The notes under the pieces are model-generated. The model saw only the letters and a list, made by a program, of their open reading frames with translations. It did not search any database and had not been told where the DNA came from. Position numbers and translations under genes: made by a program. DNA of 41,289 nt from Cochliopodium minus (taxonomy: Eukaryota; Discosea; Himatismenida; Cochliopodiidae), in contig JAMYWO010000304.1 of assembly GCA_024220525.1 (NCBI GenBank), positions 2,781 to 44,069 on the forward strand, given 5' to 3'. Positions 9,950 to 21,015 of this stretch are shown in pieces (the stretch's first letter is position 1; every line of letters starts with the position of its first letter).

Positions 9950-12014
9950 TCAATATTGACCATTGGTAGCTTTTTGGTTGTTGTGATTCCTATTGTAATA
10001 AGAGTTGCCATTATAGTTGTTGTAGTTATGAGAACTTCCATTACTGCTATGCCTATTGTTGTGTTGATGAGAATTGCCATGGTTATTATTATAGCGATAA
10101 TTATTATTACTATTATAAGAGTGAGTCTTATCATTGAAATTATGATAAGTGTAAGACCTATGCTTATCAAGATGAGGGTCCAAGATAATGATTCGAGTCA
10201 AAATAGTGTTTGAGTTGGCATTTTCATCGGTCAATACTTCGTGGCAATCTTTGAAAAAATCTCTTATGGTTAGCACATGGTAAGTTGCACTTCCTAAATT
10301 ATTGGAAGGGTTGATAGGATCATCTACGTATAGCTTCCACGGGATTTGTTGGTCAATGAAACCTCTTTCCTCTTTTGAGAATGTACCGTCTGCACTAACT
10401 CCGTTGCTAACAAAATTAAATTCTCCAAAATATTTAAAAAAGTTGACAAGGAGTTCGCCCAAGTTTGGTCTTTTGAGTTTTCTTTTTTTGTTTTTTTCTT
10501 TTAATAAATTATAGATTTAAAAATATTCTTAATTAAAAAAAAAAAAAGAGTTTTACCTTTTTGATTTTCTGATTTGTTTTCAAGTAATCCATTTGAAGAA
10601 ATCTCTGACGGATTATGAAACAACTTTTCTTTATAACTCAGATTTTGCTTGTTATTTTTGTTGTTGTTGTGCGGTTGAGTGTGGCCATTTAATTTAACGT
10701 GGACATCACTCTTGGTAGCGCCAGAACTATTCTTAGGTACCACTTTGATATGACTAGAAGTAGAATGAGTAGATCCAATGGCAGGTTTATTCTTGTTAGA
10801 ATCAACACCATTGGTTCCTTCTTCGTTTGATGGGAAAAGATTATTTTGAGGAGATTTTTTGTTTTGAGAATCTCCACTATGGTTGGAATCAACGTTGTTT
10901 GCTCCAGTTTTTTTCTTGTTTTTCTTTTTTTGCTTGGCTCCATTCTTGATTGAAGTGGGTGGAAATCCATCTGTGGGGATCATTTTGGAGCTACCATTCA
11001 ACCCGCTTTTCTTTGAAGTGTTTTGCATTCTTGAGTTTGGTTTATCTTGGTTGTTGATCCCAAAAGATTGATTTTCTAATATTTTTTTTTGAATTAAAAA
11101 GTTGATTTGGAAAGATAGTTTTCAAGGAAATTGATAAATATTTGCCTTTATATATTTAATATTAAATAATATGATGATTTGGAGGATATAAAAGTTGATA
11201 AATTTAGTATTATATTAAAATGAGATTCGTAATGATGTTTACCATCTTCGTGAGAAGATTCAAATTCTTCATTATCTTGATTGTTTTCCTTGTAGTGTTT
11301 CGCCATTGGTCCAAATCCCCTCTTCCCCAAATAATAACACAAGAAATGTCGCAAAAGAACCAAAAGAGCAAAAGAACCAATTCCACCTTGAAAAGGAACG
11401 TTAAGATTTCTCTGGTAAAGAACATACTTTAAGATCAACAAGAGAGGTTTCAATTCAGGGAATTCATTGTTGTATTGTACAACAAGATCTTTCATTTTGT
11501 CAAAATTGATGTTGTGATCAAAGGTTATATCTATATTGCATCTCGATATCTTTTCTGAAACTTTGATTATTGGTATCTTTGCAGTGGCAATCACATCCAT
11601 ATTTTCAAAGAAATTATTTTTCTCTAATTCATCTGCCAGCTTATAAATTGGTCCTTCAGTGTATTTGTTCCCTCCATTTATCACAATATCTATATCACTT
11701 ACTGGTAAATACAAATCTAATGGAAATGATCCATATACACAAATTTTTGCATCTGGCCATATTTTCGTCACTACATTGTTCAATTTTTCAATAACATAAT
11801 CTCTCATTTTTTTCTCTTCATCGGTAGATTTAATATAATCTACAAAATCTTTTATCTCCTGATCCAATTTCTCCATCAAAGTTTTCTTGTCATCAGTAAA
11901 GGTATTTTTTCTCATCCATGGAATGATATTTCTATTATATTTTACATTTTTCCTATAATTATTATTGTTATTTTTGTGATATGCATTGTTGTTATTTTGA
12001 GAATAATTTATCAT
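9950..12014 (-). CDS. Non-canonical poly(A) polymerase, TRF4/PAPD5-like
   Basis: Nucleotidyltransferase of the TRF4/5 (TRAMP) type, expected to oligoadenylate aberrant nuclear RNAs for exosome decay. Model exons 11243-12014, 10557-11075 and 9950-10497 give 612 residues. The catalytic site is GSFPLDLYLPVSDIDIVI at about residues 91-108 (GS plus the Asp-x-Asp pair), with the third acidic residue in CNIDITFD near 160. The helical central domain starts with LKPLLLILKYVLYQRNL and FQGGIGSFALLVLLRHFL. A 170-200-residue Asn/Ser/Lys-rich insert (all of exon 2) then interrupts it. It resumes with RPNLGELLVNFFKYFGEF and VDDPINPSNNLGSATYHV, the PAP-associated segment. The last 90 residues are Asn/His/Tyr/Ser-rich. 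The frame is intact across both introns, so the insert looks like part of the protein. Confidence 0.85.
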
Positions 12015-12644
12015 TATACAGTATAAACAAATTGTTTTTTTTTTTTATTCTAATCTAAAGTAAAAATCTATATTATTATTTAGAAGGAAGGTTTTTGAAG
12101 ATAGAGCAGTTAGATTTTGGTTGTTTTGAGAATAGTACTTTCCTTTTATTATTTGAATAAATCTTGAAATATGAGATTTTATAAAGTAATATGAATTTTT
12201 TTTTTTTATTTTATTTTTTTAATTCATTGGTATATAACGAATTTCATTTAAGATAAAAAATATTTTTTCAAAAAAAAGGATGAAATTTGCTCTCTTTTTG
12301 ATGATAAATTAATTTATTTCGATATATAATTCAAATATTTTGGCCTATTTGTTTTCAACTAAACAAATAAAAAATATTCAAAAATTCGCCCTTTTTTATT
12401 GGAATTATTTAAAAATAAAATTTATTATTATTTTTATTCTCTTTCCACAAAAAGAAAAGAAGAAAAAAACAAATAATTGGTTCAAAATTTAAAACAAAAA
12501 ACTCAATTCTATATTATTTATATCTTGTTTCTTTTTCGATTGAGCTTTCCTTTTTTTATAATTTGATATATTCAAAAAAAAAAAAATTTTGATCTGTGTT
12601 TTTAAAGATCTGAGGAAGTTGAAATTTGATCCAAAATTAAATAA
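12015..12644. other. Divergent intergenic region, TRF4-like / ferlin
   Basis: About 630 bases, the largest gene-free stretch between intact genes. It is very A/T-rich with many T and A runs and no protein-coding exon I can defend. It presumably contains both promoters and 5' UTRs. Confidence 0.5.
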
Positions 12645-15600
12645 ATGAACAAAGATTTACTTGAACAAGATGATAAAGGTTTATTGATTGATAAAATTTT
12701 TTTCACAAGTTTGTTAAAATAAAAATATACTCAAAAATAATAAAGGCAGATTGAATTATCAAGTAAGAGTACATATAATAGAAGCAAGAGATTTAAAAGG
12801 AAGGTCATTGAAACAAATATATTTTAATTTTGGAAAATTAAATAACTATTTCCCCTTTTCCAAAATAGATCAAAGAATGGTAAAAAAATATATTCAAATA
12901 TACTTGTATAAATTAATTTCAATCAAATAGGACAATCTGATCCTGTATGTCTTGTCAATTGTTTTGGAAAAAAGAGATTTACATCCAAGCATAGAAATAC
13001 TACGAGTTGTATTTGGTAAAATGGATTTTTTTTAAAAAAGAATTTTCTTTTAATTTTATATATCTTGAATCGGATTCCTATGTGTCAATTATTCTATCAT
13101 TATTTCTTTATAAAGGGATCATTTGATGTTTTTCGAAACTGATCTCCCACCAAGTGAATGGGAAAAAGAAAAAATAACAATATCAGTTTTTGATGCAAAT
13201 ACATTCTTCAGAAATGAATTGATAGGATTATATGAATTTGATGTATCTTCTGTATATGGTAGAAAAGATCATGAAGTATACAGAAAATGGTTGGGTCTTA
13301 CTGATTCTGATAATCATACTGGTCTCCAAGGATTTTTGCAAGTATCCGTGACATGTTTGAAACCTGGAGATGATGCACCTCTTCATGAAGAGGAATACGA
13401 TGATGATGAAGGAGATAGTGAATCACAAGATCTCAATTCTTTGGTGCTTTTGCCACCAAAAATTACTTTGACAGGATATAATTTAATTGTGAGAATATAT
13501 AAAGCTGAACAATTATCAAAAATGGATAGAGGTAAAGAAATTTTAAACAAAATATCGAATTTTAAATTTGCTTTGAAAAATCTATTCTAAAATTTCGAAA
13601 TTTAGTGAGAAATACATCTTCTTATATTGGTGTAAGATTTGCGGGAAATAGATTGACTTGTACAGATGTGAAAAAAAATACAAATGAACCTTTCTGGAAT
13701 CAAGAAATTAGAATTCCCGTTTTCACACCAACTTTGTCCAATTTGATTGAACTTCAAGTCAACAACAGAGAAGGAGTAAAAAAAAAAAATTTTTCATTCT
13801 AAATTAATGATCTTTTATAATTTCTTTATTTTTAAAAAAAGGCTTTATCAACTGACAAAATGATAGGAACACCCATTTATTTCAAGTTTACGGACATTCA
13901 AAATGAAACTGTAAATCCTATGTGGGTAAATTTGTATGGATCAAGAGTAGGTGCTTTTGGAGAACAAATTAAAATGGCACTCAAGAAGGGAATCAAAGGA
14001 AAGGAAGTGGAAGCGACATCTTTCTCTGGGAGAGTCCTTCTTTCTGTAGATGCTGAAAGAAATGATGAACCTAGACTGGGAATCAAATCTATATCACCTT
14101 GTCAACTTCCATCAGAAGAGCCTTACAATTTTAGATTTGATCTTTATGAAGCTGCTGAACTTCCTTTGAACAACAGCGAAAATGTTAAGATTGTCGTCAA
14201 TTTGGGACCTACTAAACTTTACTCCAAGAAAAAATCTACAAAGGGTGGCAGAGCTACTTGGTATGAACCTTTTGCTGAACAAGTACTCAAACTCCCTTCC
14301 AATGTTGACAGTATTCCTGATATCATCATCAACGTTTTTGCAGAAAGCAAAGTTTTGGGTAAATCAAGAATTGGTTTTGCAAAATTGAAAGCGTCTGAAG
14401 TTCTTGGATTGAAAAACAAACCAAATTGGATCTCTCTTGAACCTGATAAAACAGTCACTTCTTTCAAAGAGGGAACTATCCCTGGTTTTCTTCTCGCAAG
14501 AATAAATTTGGGGCCTTCTTCTGATACTATCAACATACCTAGAAGTCCTATTAACCAACCTACAACAAAAGGGTATGAATTAAGAGCTCATATTTACCAA
14601 GGTAGGGAACTTCCTGCTTCAAACTACAATGGCTTCTCTGATCCTTTTGTTGAGGTTAGATTGGGACATAAAACTGGTAAGACTCATCATGTGAACTCCA
14701 CTCTTTATCCTAGATGGTACAAAACAGTAACTTTGCAAGTAGAACTTCCTCAGCCTTTAACTTTAGCTCCAAATGTTACACTGATGGTTCATGATCACAA
14801 TCAAGTCTCTGCAAATGTTTTTCTTGGAAGATTTGAAGTTCCAATTTTGAACATCCCGAAACGTTGGCCAGGTCATCCAAGATGGTACGACATCTACAGA
14901 AAAACACCTACCAAAGTGTATGGAGGTATCTTGGCTTCTTTTCAACTGATTCCTCTTGAAGAAGCAGCTAAATACCCTGTTCCTTCTATCATACCGGACT
15001 ATAAGGAGTGTCTCTTGGAAATTAATTCCGTCGGGATACGTGATTTATTGCCTTATGGTTTAAAACAGATCTCTTCTCCTTATGTAGAATACGATGTGGG
15101 AGATAGATCATCTGAAAACGGTATTGTGAAAACAGAGCCCTCTTCTATTCCAAACGGAGAAAATGCAAATCATTTACAAGTATTGCGTTTACCGGTTCGT
15201 TTGCCTCTCAACCCTCTTTACGCACCCACTGTGAATGTTAGAGTTTATGATTCTCGTTCTATCACAAAACCTTTGGTTGCAACTACTGCTATTCCTTTGG
15301 CTCCTTTGATGCCTTGGTCCAATCTCGAAAAGAAAAGAGAAAACTTGCCTCCTTTGGTAGACACTATTCCTGGTGCTTTGGATGAGCCTGGTGATAAAGA
15401 TGATATTCATTTAGATTTAGAAGGAGGCAGTATGAATGATGAAGTGGGATACAATGAAAAAGATGAACATGTCATTCCTGAAAATCTTGAATTATTGAAT
15501 GAACAGAAGGGAGCTACCTTGAAGTTTATCACCAAAAAGAATGATGATTTGATAGATTCACAGGGTATCAGAACTATTCCTGACGTAGAGGAAACCACTC

Positions 15601-17277
15601 TCCCTTTTGACGATGAAGATGAAGATCCATTCGGAATAAAAGAGAAAGATAACGAAGTAGGAGATCTTTATGAAGATAACAAACCTTCAAAAGAAAAAAA
15701 GAAGAGCAAAAAAAACGAAGAATTGGAGGGAATGAATGAAGACAAGGATCTTGGTTTCACTTCTCACGGATCCATCAAACACGAGCTTGAACACGATTTG
15801 AAAGACTGGCCTTTTGATGAATACACGCTTTTCAGGGGCAGACAAGCAGGAAGAAGCGGTGTAGAAAAACTCGTTGAAACAAAAAGAAGAAACGAAATGT
15901 CTAGAGCTCGTGTTGGTACTTTGAAAGCTTCCTTCAGAGTAATCGAAGTAAGCAAATTGGAAATATCTCCTAAATCTCTTGATTTGGAAGAGATGTACAT
16001 GCCAAGAAAGCTCGTGGTCCGTGTTTATGTCATCAAAGGTATCCAGTTCATTCCCAACAAAAATGGAAAGGGAACTCCCTTCTTGAAGTTAAGCACTGGA
16101 AAAAACAAAAACCAAAACTACGACGACATTTCCAACAGGAAGGAAAAGACCATTTCTCCTGATTTTTTCAAATGTTACGAATTGATCGCCAATCTTCCTG
16201 GAGATTCTAAATTAACAATAAATGCTTATGATTACTCTCCTATTGGTTTACACGATTTCATTGGTTCTACTGTTGTCGATCTTGAGAATCGTTATTTCTC
16301 TAGCGAGTGGAAGGATATCAGTCCTAAACCTATTGAGTACCGTAACTTGTGGACTCCTACTTCTTCTAATCCTCAAGGGAAATTGAAAATGTGGATTGAA
16401 ATCATGACTGAGATGGAAGCAGCCAATACTCCTATTGAAGTTATTTCTCCTCCTGTAAAATCTCATTTTTTTAAAGTTTACTTTTTTTTTTGTAAAACTT
16501 TTTTTCTTTTTTATCTTAGGTTCCAATCCCTTTCGAATTGAGAGCTGTCATTTGGAACACAAAGGACTGTGTTTTTAAAGATGATAATGGTAATGATATT
16601 TTCGTTTCTGCAAAGTTAGAAGGAAAGAAAAGACAGAAAACAGATATTCACTGGAGATCTGAAGATGGAAAAGGGGCATTCAATTGTAAAAATAATCAAA
16701 AAAATAAAATATTAAAATTATTTTAATTTTTAAAAATAAATAGACAGAATGATTTGGAAAGATGTTGTACTTCCAATGAAATGGCCTCGTTTCAACATAC
16801 AAATATGGGACAAAGATGTTTTGTCACCCAATGAAGCAATCGCAGAAGCAGTGATCAATCTCCGTGGTTTCTTCAACAAATCTTGGCGTAAAAAAGCTAC
16901 ACAAAAGATAAATAGACAATGGGTCAAAATGACACATCCTAATTTTGAAGGAACACAAGGTCAAGTAGAAATTGAATTGGAACTTTTGACTGAATATGAC
17001 GCTCTTAATCGTCCTGCTGGTCTTGGAAGAAAACCTCCTAATCAACATCCTCATTTGCCAGAACCTGAGAGACCTTGGTCTTCTTTCCCTCCTTGGCGTC
17101 TTGACAAACAGTTTCTCAACTTTTTTGTAAAACACCGTAAAAAAGCTTTCATTGTCATTGCAATTTTGATATTTGTTTTCGTCATATTTTTCTTGATTCC
17201 TTTCATCAAAAAAGGTAAACCCAAATTTCCCAAACTTTTATTTTCATTTTTTTTACCTTTTTTTACTAGATTTTTAA
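12645..17277 (+). CDS. Ferlin: seven C2 domains and a C-terminal membrane anchor
   Basis: Ferlins are tail-anchored Ca2+/phospholipid-binding proteins for membrane fusion and repair. Model exons: 12645-12678, 12746-12803, 12869-12879, 12931-13015, 13116-13531, 13606-13775, 13842-16454, 16520-16685, 16744-17214, 17270-17277; 1343 residues. C2-like starts: YQVRVHIIEARDLKG (residue ~14), NLIVRIYKAEQL (~180), FRFDLYEAAELP (~350), YELRAHIYQGRELP (~500), ECLLEINSVGIRDLL (~645), LVVRVYVIKGIQF (~980), FELRAVIWNTKDC (~1133). The fourth has the clearest Ca2+-loop signature (NGFSDPFVEV). An acidic linker fills ~780-900. A single transmembrane helix (about 1319-1339, FIVIAILIFVFVIFFLI) is followed by only five residues, mostly lumenal or extracellular. 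Two tiny exons (11 nt and a terminal 8 nt) are required by phase. Shorter than animal ferlins (~2000), but the order and tail anchor are typical. Confidence 0.92.
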
Positions 17278-17573
17278 TTGCGATTACAATCTTGTCTCTT
17301 GTCCAAATTTTTAAAAGAAAAGTTCAACAGATCATGAATAAAGTTATTTTTATTTAAAATTTGTTTTTACATTATTTTTATTAGTTGGAAAATAATATTT
17401 TTGAATTTTTCATTTATTTAAATCAAAAATGTTTTAAATGATTCTCTCCTCTTTGAGGTGTTCTTTATGTACATTTTGAATAAATTTTTGTTGTGTATGA
17501 AAAATCTTTGTTGTACAATTAAAAATATAAAAATTAAAAAAAAAAGGTCTTGAAAAAAAATTAGAGAAAAACA

Positions 17574-20500
17574 ATGAGCACACATAAAGACAATCATATT
17601 GCAAATGGTTTTATTGCGTTATTGGAAGAACCTCAATCTGAATTAAAAAAGTATGCACTGGAACAATTAGATAAAATTATTCCAGAATATTGGGCTGAAA
17701 TATCTTTTGCAATTCAAAAAATGTAATTCAAATTTGAACAAATAACGACAACAATCATCCAATTTTAAACATTATATTTAATTTTTAATAAAGTGAATTA
17801 CTTTGGGAAGATGAAAAATTTGAATCAAGAAATTTGGCTGCATTAGTTGCTTCAAAGGTAATCAATTTTATAGTCAATAAAAAAATGACAACAAATATTT
17901 ACATCAAAATTATTTTTTTTATTTTGAATAAAAGGTGTTTTATTATCTCGAGAAATATGAAACATCCATGAAATTTGCATTAAGAGCTGGAAAATTATTC
18001 AATGTTTCAGATAAATCTGAATATATAGATACATTAGTGGGTAGAAATAGTTTTTTTTATTTATTGACAGCACAAAAGCAAAATATAAAAATTCTATAGT
18101 GCATATTTCTTGAATTATTAAAACTTATAAAAAATTTTAAACGATATATAGCAAAATTTATTGATGAATATATCAGATTGAGAAAAGAAAATTATGGTAA
18201 AGGAGAAGATAATATAGATAAAGATTTGGTTTTGATTGTAGAAGGGATGTTTGGAAGATGCTTTGATGAAAAGCAAAATAAACAAGCAATAGGAATAGCA
18301 ATAGAAAGTAGAAGATTGGACAAATTGGAAGAAGCAATCAAGCAATCATCCAACACTTTAGATTTGATCAATTATGCTTACAGCATCTCCATGAAATTAA
18401 TAGAAAACAGAGTATTTCGTGGACATGTTCTCAAAAAATTGGTTGATATTTATTATTCTTTGAAAAAACCAGATTATAAGAATTTGTTTTCCATGTTGGT
18501 CTTTCTTGACGATCATGAGAAAGTTGCTGACGTATTTGTATCTTTGGTTAATTCATCAGAAGAAGATGACCAACTTTTGTCATTGCAGGTAAAATAAAAT
18601 CGATTATATATACTCTTCAAAACCTCAAATTAACTTTATTCCCCTCTATTATAATTATTATCAATTATATATAATCCTTTTATATCTTCTATTTTCCTCA
18701 AAAAAATGATAATATCTTGAAATTATAGAATTTATTCTCAAAATTTAATATATATAGTTGGCATTCGATTTGGTGGAAATCTCCAGCCAAAGATTTCTTT
18801 CTCATGTCAAAGATTCTCTTTCAAAAAACAAACAAGTCACAGAAACACAAAACAAAGAATTGTACACAACCCTTTCTGAAATCCTCACAGGAGAAAGATC
18901 AATTGATTTGTTTCTAAAGTTTCTCAACTGGCACAACAACACCGATCTTGTTCTCTTGGATCAAATTAGAGATGCTCTCCAACCAAGAAACACAATCTGC
19001 CACAATGCAACTGTAATTGCAAACGCATTGATGCACGCAGGAACAACCAAAGACACTTTCCTTAGAAATAACTTGAAATGGTTGGCTAAATCAACCAACT
19101 GGGCAAAGTTTACTGCTACTGCTGGTTTGGGAGTTATTCACAAGGGTCACATCAAAGAAGGTACCAAATTGTTGCAACCTTACCTTCCTCCTTCTGGTAA
19201 AAGCACCTATGAAAATGGAGGAGCACTTTACGCATTGGGTCTTGTTCACGCTAACCACGGTTCTGATGAAATCATCACTTACTTGAAAAATGCTTTGGAT
19301 CAATCCAAGAATGAAGTCATCCAACACGGAGCTTGTTTGGGATTGGGTCTTGCAGGTATGGCTACTGGTAACGAACAAATCATTGAGGACATCAAAAGCA
19401 ACGTTTTGTTCACTGATAATGCAGTCTCCGGTGAAGCAGCAGGTATCTCAATGGGTTTGATTGGTTTGGGTATGGGAAACCAAAACTCTTCTGAAAACTT
19501 TATCAGAGACATGCTCAACTATGCTCACCAAACCACCCACGAAAAGATCATTAGAGGGTTGGCTATCGGGTTGTCCTTGTTCATGTTTGGAAGAGAAGAA
19601 GAAGCAGACAACTTGATCGAACAACTTACAGATGACAAGGATCCTATCTTGAGATACGGAGGAATGTACACTATTGGTATGGCTTACAGTGGTACCGGAA
19701 ACAATCAAGCTATCAGAAAACTTCTTCACATTGCAGTAAGTGATGTGAGTGATGACGTAAGAAGAGCTGCAGTAATCAATTTGGGTTTCGTCCTTTTGCA
19801 AGAACCAGGAAGAGTTCCTCTCCTTCTTTCTTTGTTGAGTAAGAGTTACAACCCTCATGTAAGATATGGTGCTGCTCTTGCTGTTGGTATTGCTTGTGCA
19901 GGATCCAATTTGCCAGATGCGATCTCTCTTTTGGAGCCTCTTCTCAAAGATCAAACCGATTTTGTCAGACAAGGAGCCATGATTGCCACCTCCATGGTTT
20001 TCATCCAAATTTCAAAGTCACAAGACATCAAAGTAGAAGCTTTCAGACAATTATTGTATAGAAGAGTCGAGACTAAAGGAGAGCCTGTCATGTCCAAGTT
20101 TGGAGCTATTTTAGCAACAGGTATTTTGGATGCTAGTGGTAGAAACGCTACTCTTCAATTACAATCTTCTTCTGGTCATAAAAACACTGCAGCCATTGTT
20201 GGTATTGCTTTGTTCACTCAATACTGGTATTGGTATCCTTTGACTCATTTGATTTGCCTCTCTTTTCGTCCTACTGCCATCATTGGTGTCACTAGAGATT
20301 TGAAAATTCCAAAGTGGGAGTTTAAATCTTCTGCACGTCCTTCTCTCTTTGCTTACCCAGAGAAAGTTAAGGCTCCTGAAAAGAAAAAAGCAGAAAAAGT
20401 TTCCACTGCAGTTTTATCTATCACTAAAAAAGCTCAAGAAAAAGAAAAAAGTAAGCAAAAAGAAAAAGATAAAGATAACATGGACACCACAGATGACAAA

Positions 20501-20821
20501 TCTAATCTCTCTTCTTCCACTCTTTTGTTAGAAAACAAACCTAACGAAGAAAATAAACAAAATATTGAAAAGAAAGTAGTTGAGCCTAAAGAAGAAATTT
20601 TGAATAATCCTGCTCGTGTTACTCCTCTTCAAGTTAATTTTATTTCTTTCAATGTTAATGATAGATTCTTTCCTTTGCCTTCTCATTCTTCTAAATCTTT
20701 TGGTATCCTCGTTCTTAAGGATACTCAAAAAGATTCTCCTTTTGACTTTGTTGAAGGTCCTCCTGTTGTTGAAACTGTTGATGTTCCTGTACCAAAGCCT
20801 TTCGAGTATATTGAAGATTAA
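17574..20821 (+). CDS. RPN2: 26S proteasome regulatory subunit RPN2 (PSMD1)
   Basis: RPN2 is the large scaffold of the proteasome base that carries the ubiquitin receptor RPN13 and contacts RPN1 and the ATPase ring. Model exons 17574-17722, 17794-17857, 17935-18040, 18152-18588 and 18758-20821 give 939 residues, the normal family size. The N-terminal helical rod includes MGIAIECRRLDKLEEAI-type sequence (here IGIAIESRRLDKLEEAI). Proteasome/cyclosome repeats follow from about residue 375 to 690, visible as recurrent Gly-Leu-Gly-x-Ala helices (ACLGLGLAGMATGNEQ, GLIGLGMGNQ, VRRAAVINLGFVL). Next come HLICLSFRPTAIIGV and a Lys-rich linker. The C-terminal toroid ends RVTPLQVNFISF ... VPVPKPFEYIED. 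The last exon uses C-richer codons than flanking genes, as expected for high expression. Confidence 0.96.
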
Positions 20822-21015
20822 TCTCGAGGGGAAAAAAAAAACAAATAAAAATTAAAATTAATTAAATAAATTAATATTTAGAAAAAAAAAGAGATTTTCA
20901 CTATTATTTGAGTTCTTGCAAGTTTTGAGTTTGATGGGTGGAGAATTTCTCATTAGTTTATCTATGCTTTATTATATATTCTTGTAAAAATACAAATAAA
21001 AATATCAAAAAAAAA

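Noticed and set aside
19091-20008. Antisense open frames in the RPN2 and ferlin exons
   Set aside because: They are mirror frames of strongly conserved coding sequence, with no domain likeness and no splice structure.
20938-21015. Upstream start for the SNM1 gene at 20938
   Set aside because: The extra N-terminus is Phe/Leu/Ile-rich from intergenic A/T-rich DNA. The ATG at 21016 follows an A-run like other starts here and begins a normal Lys-rich leader.
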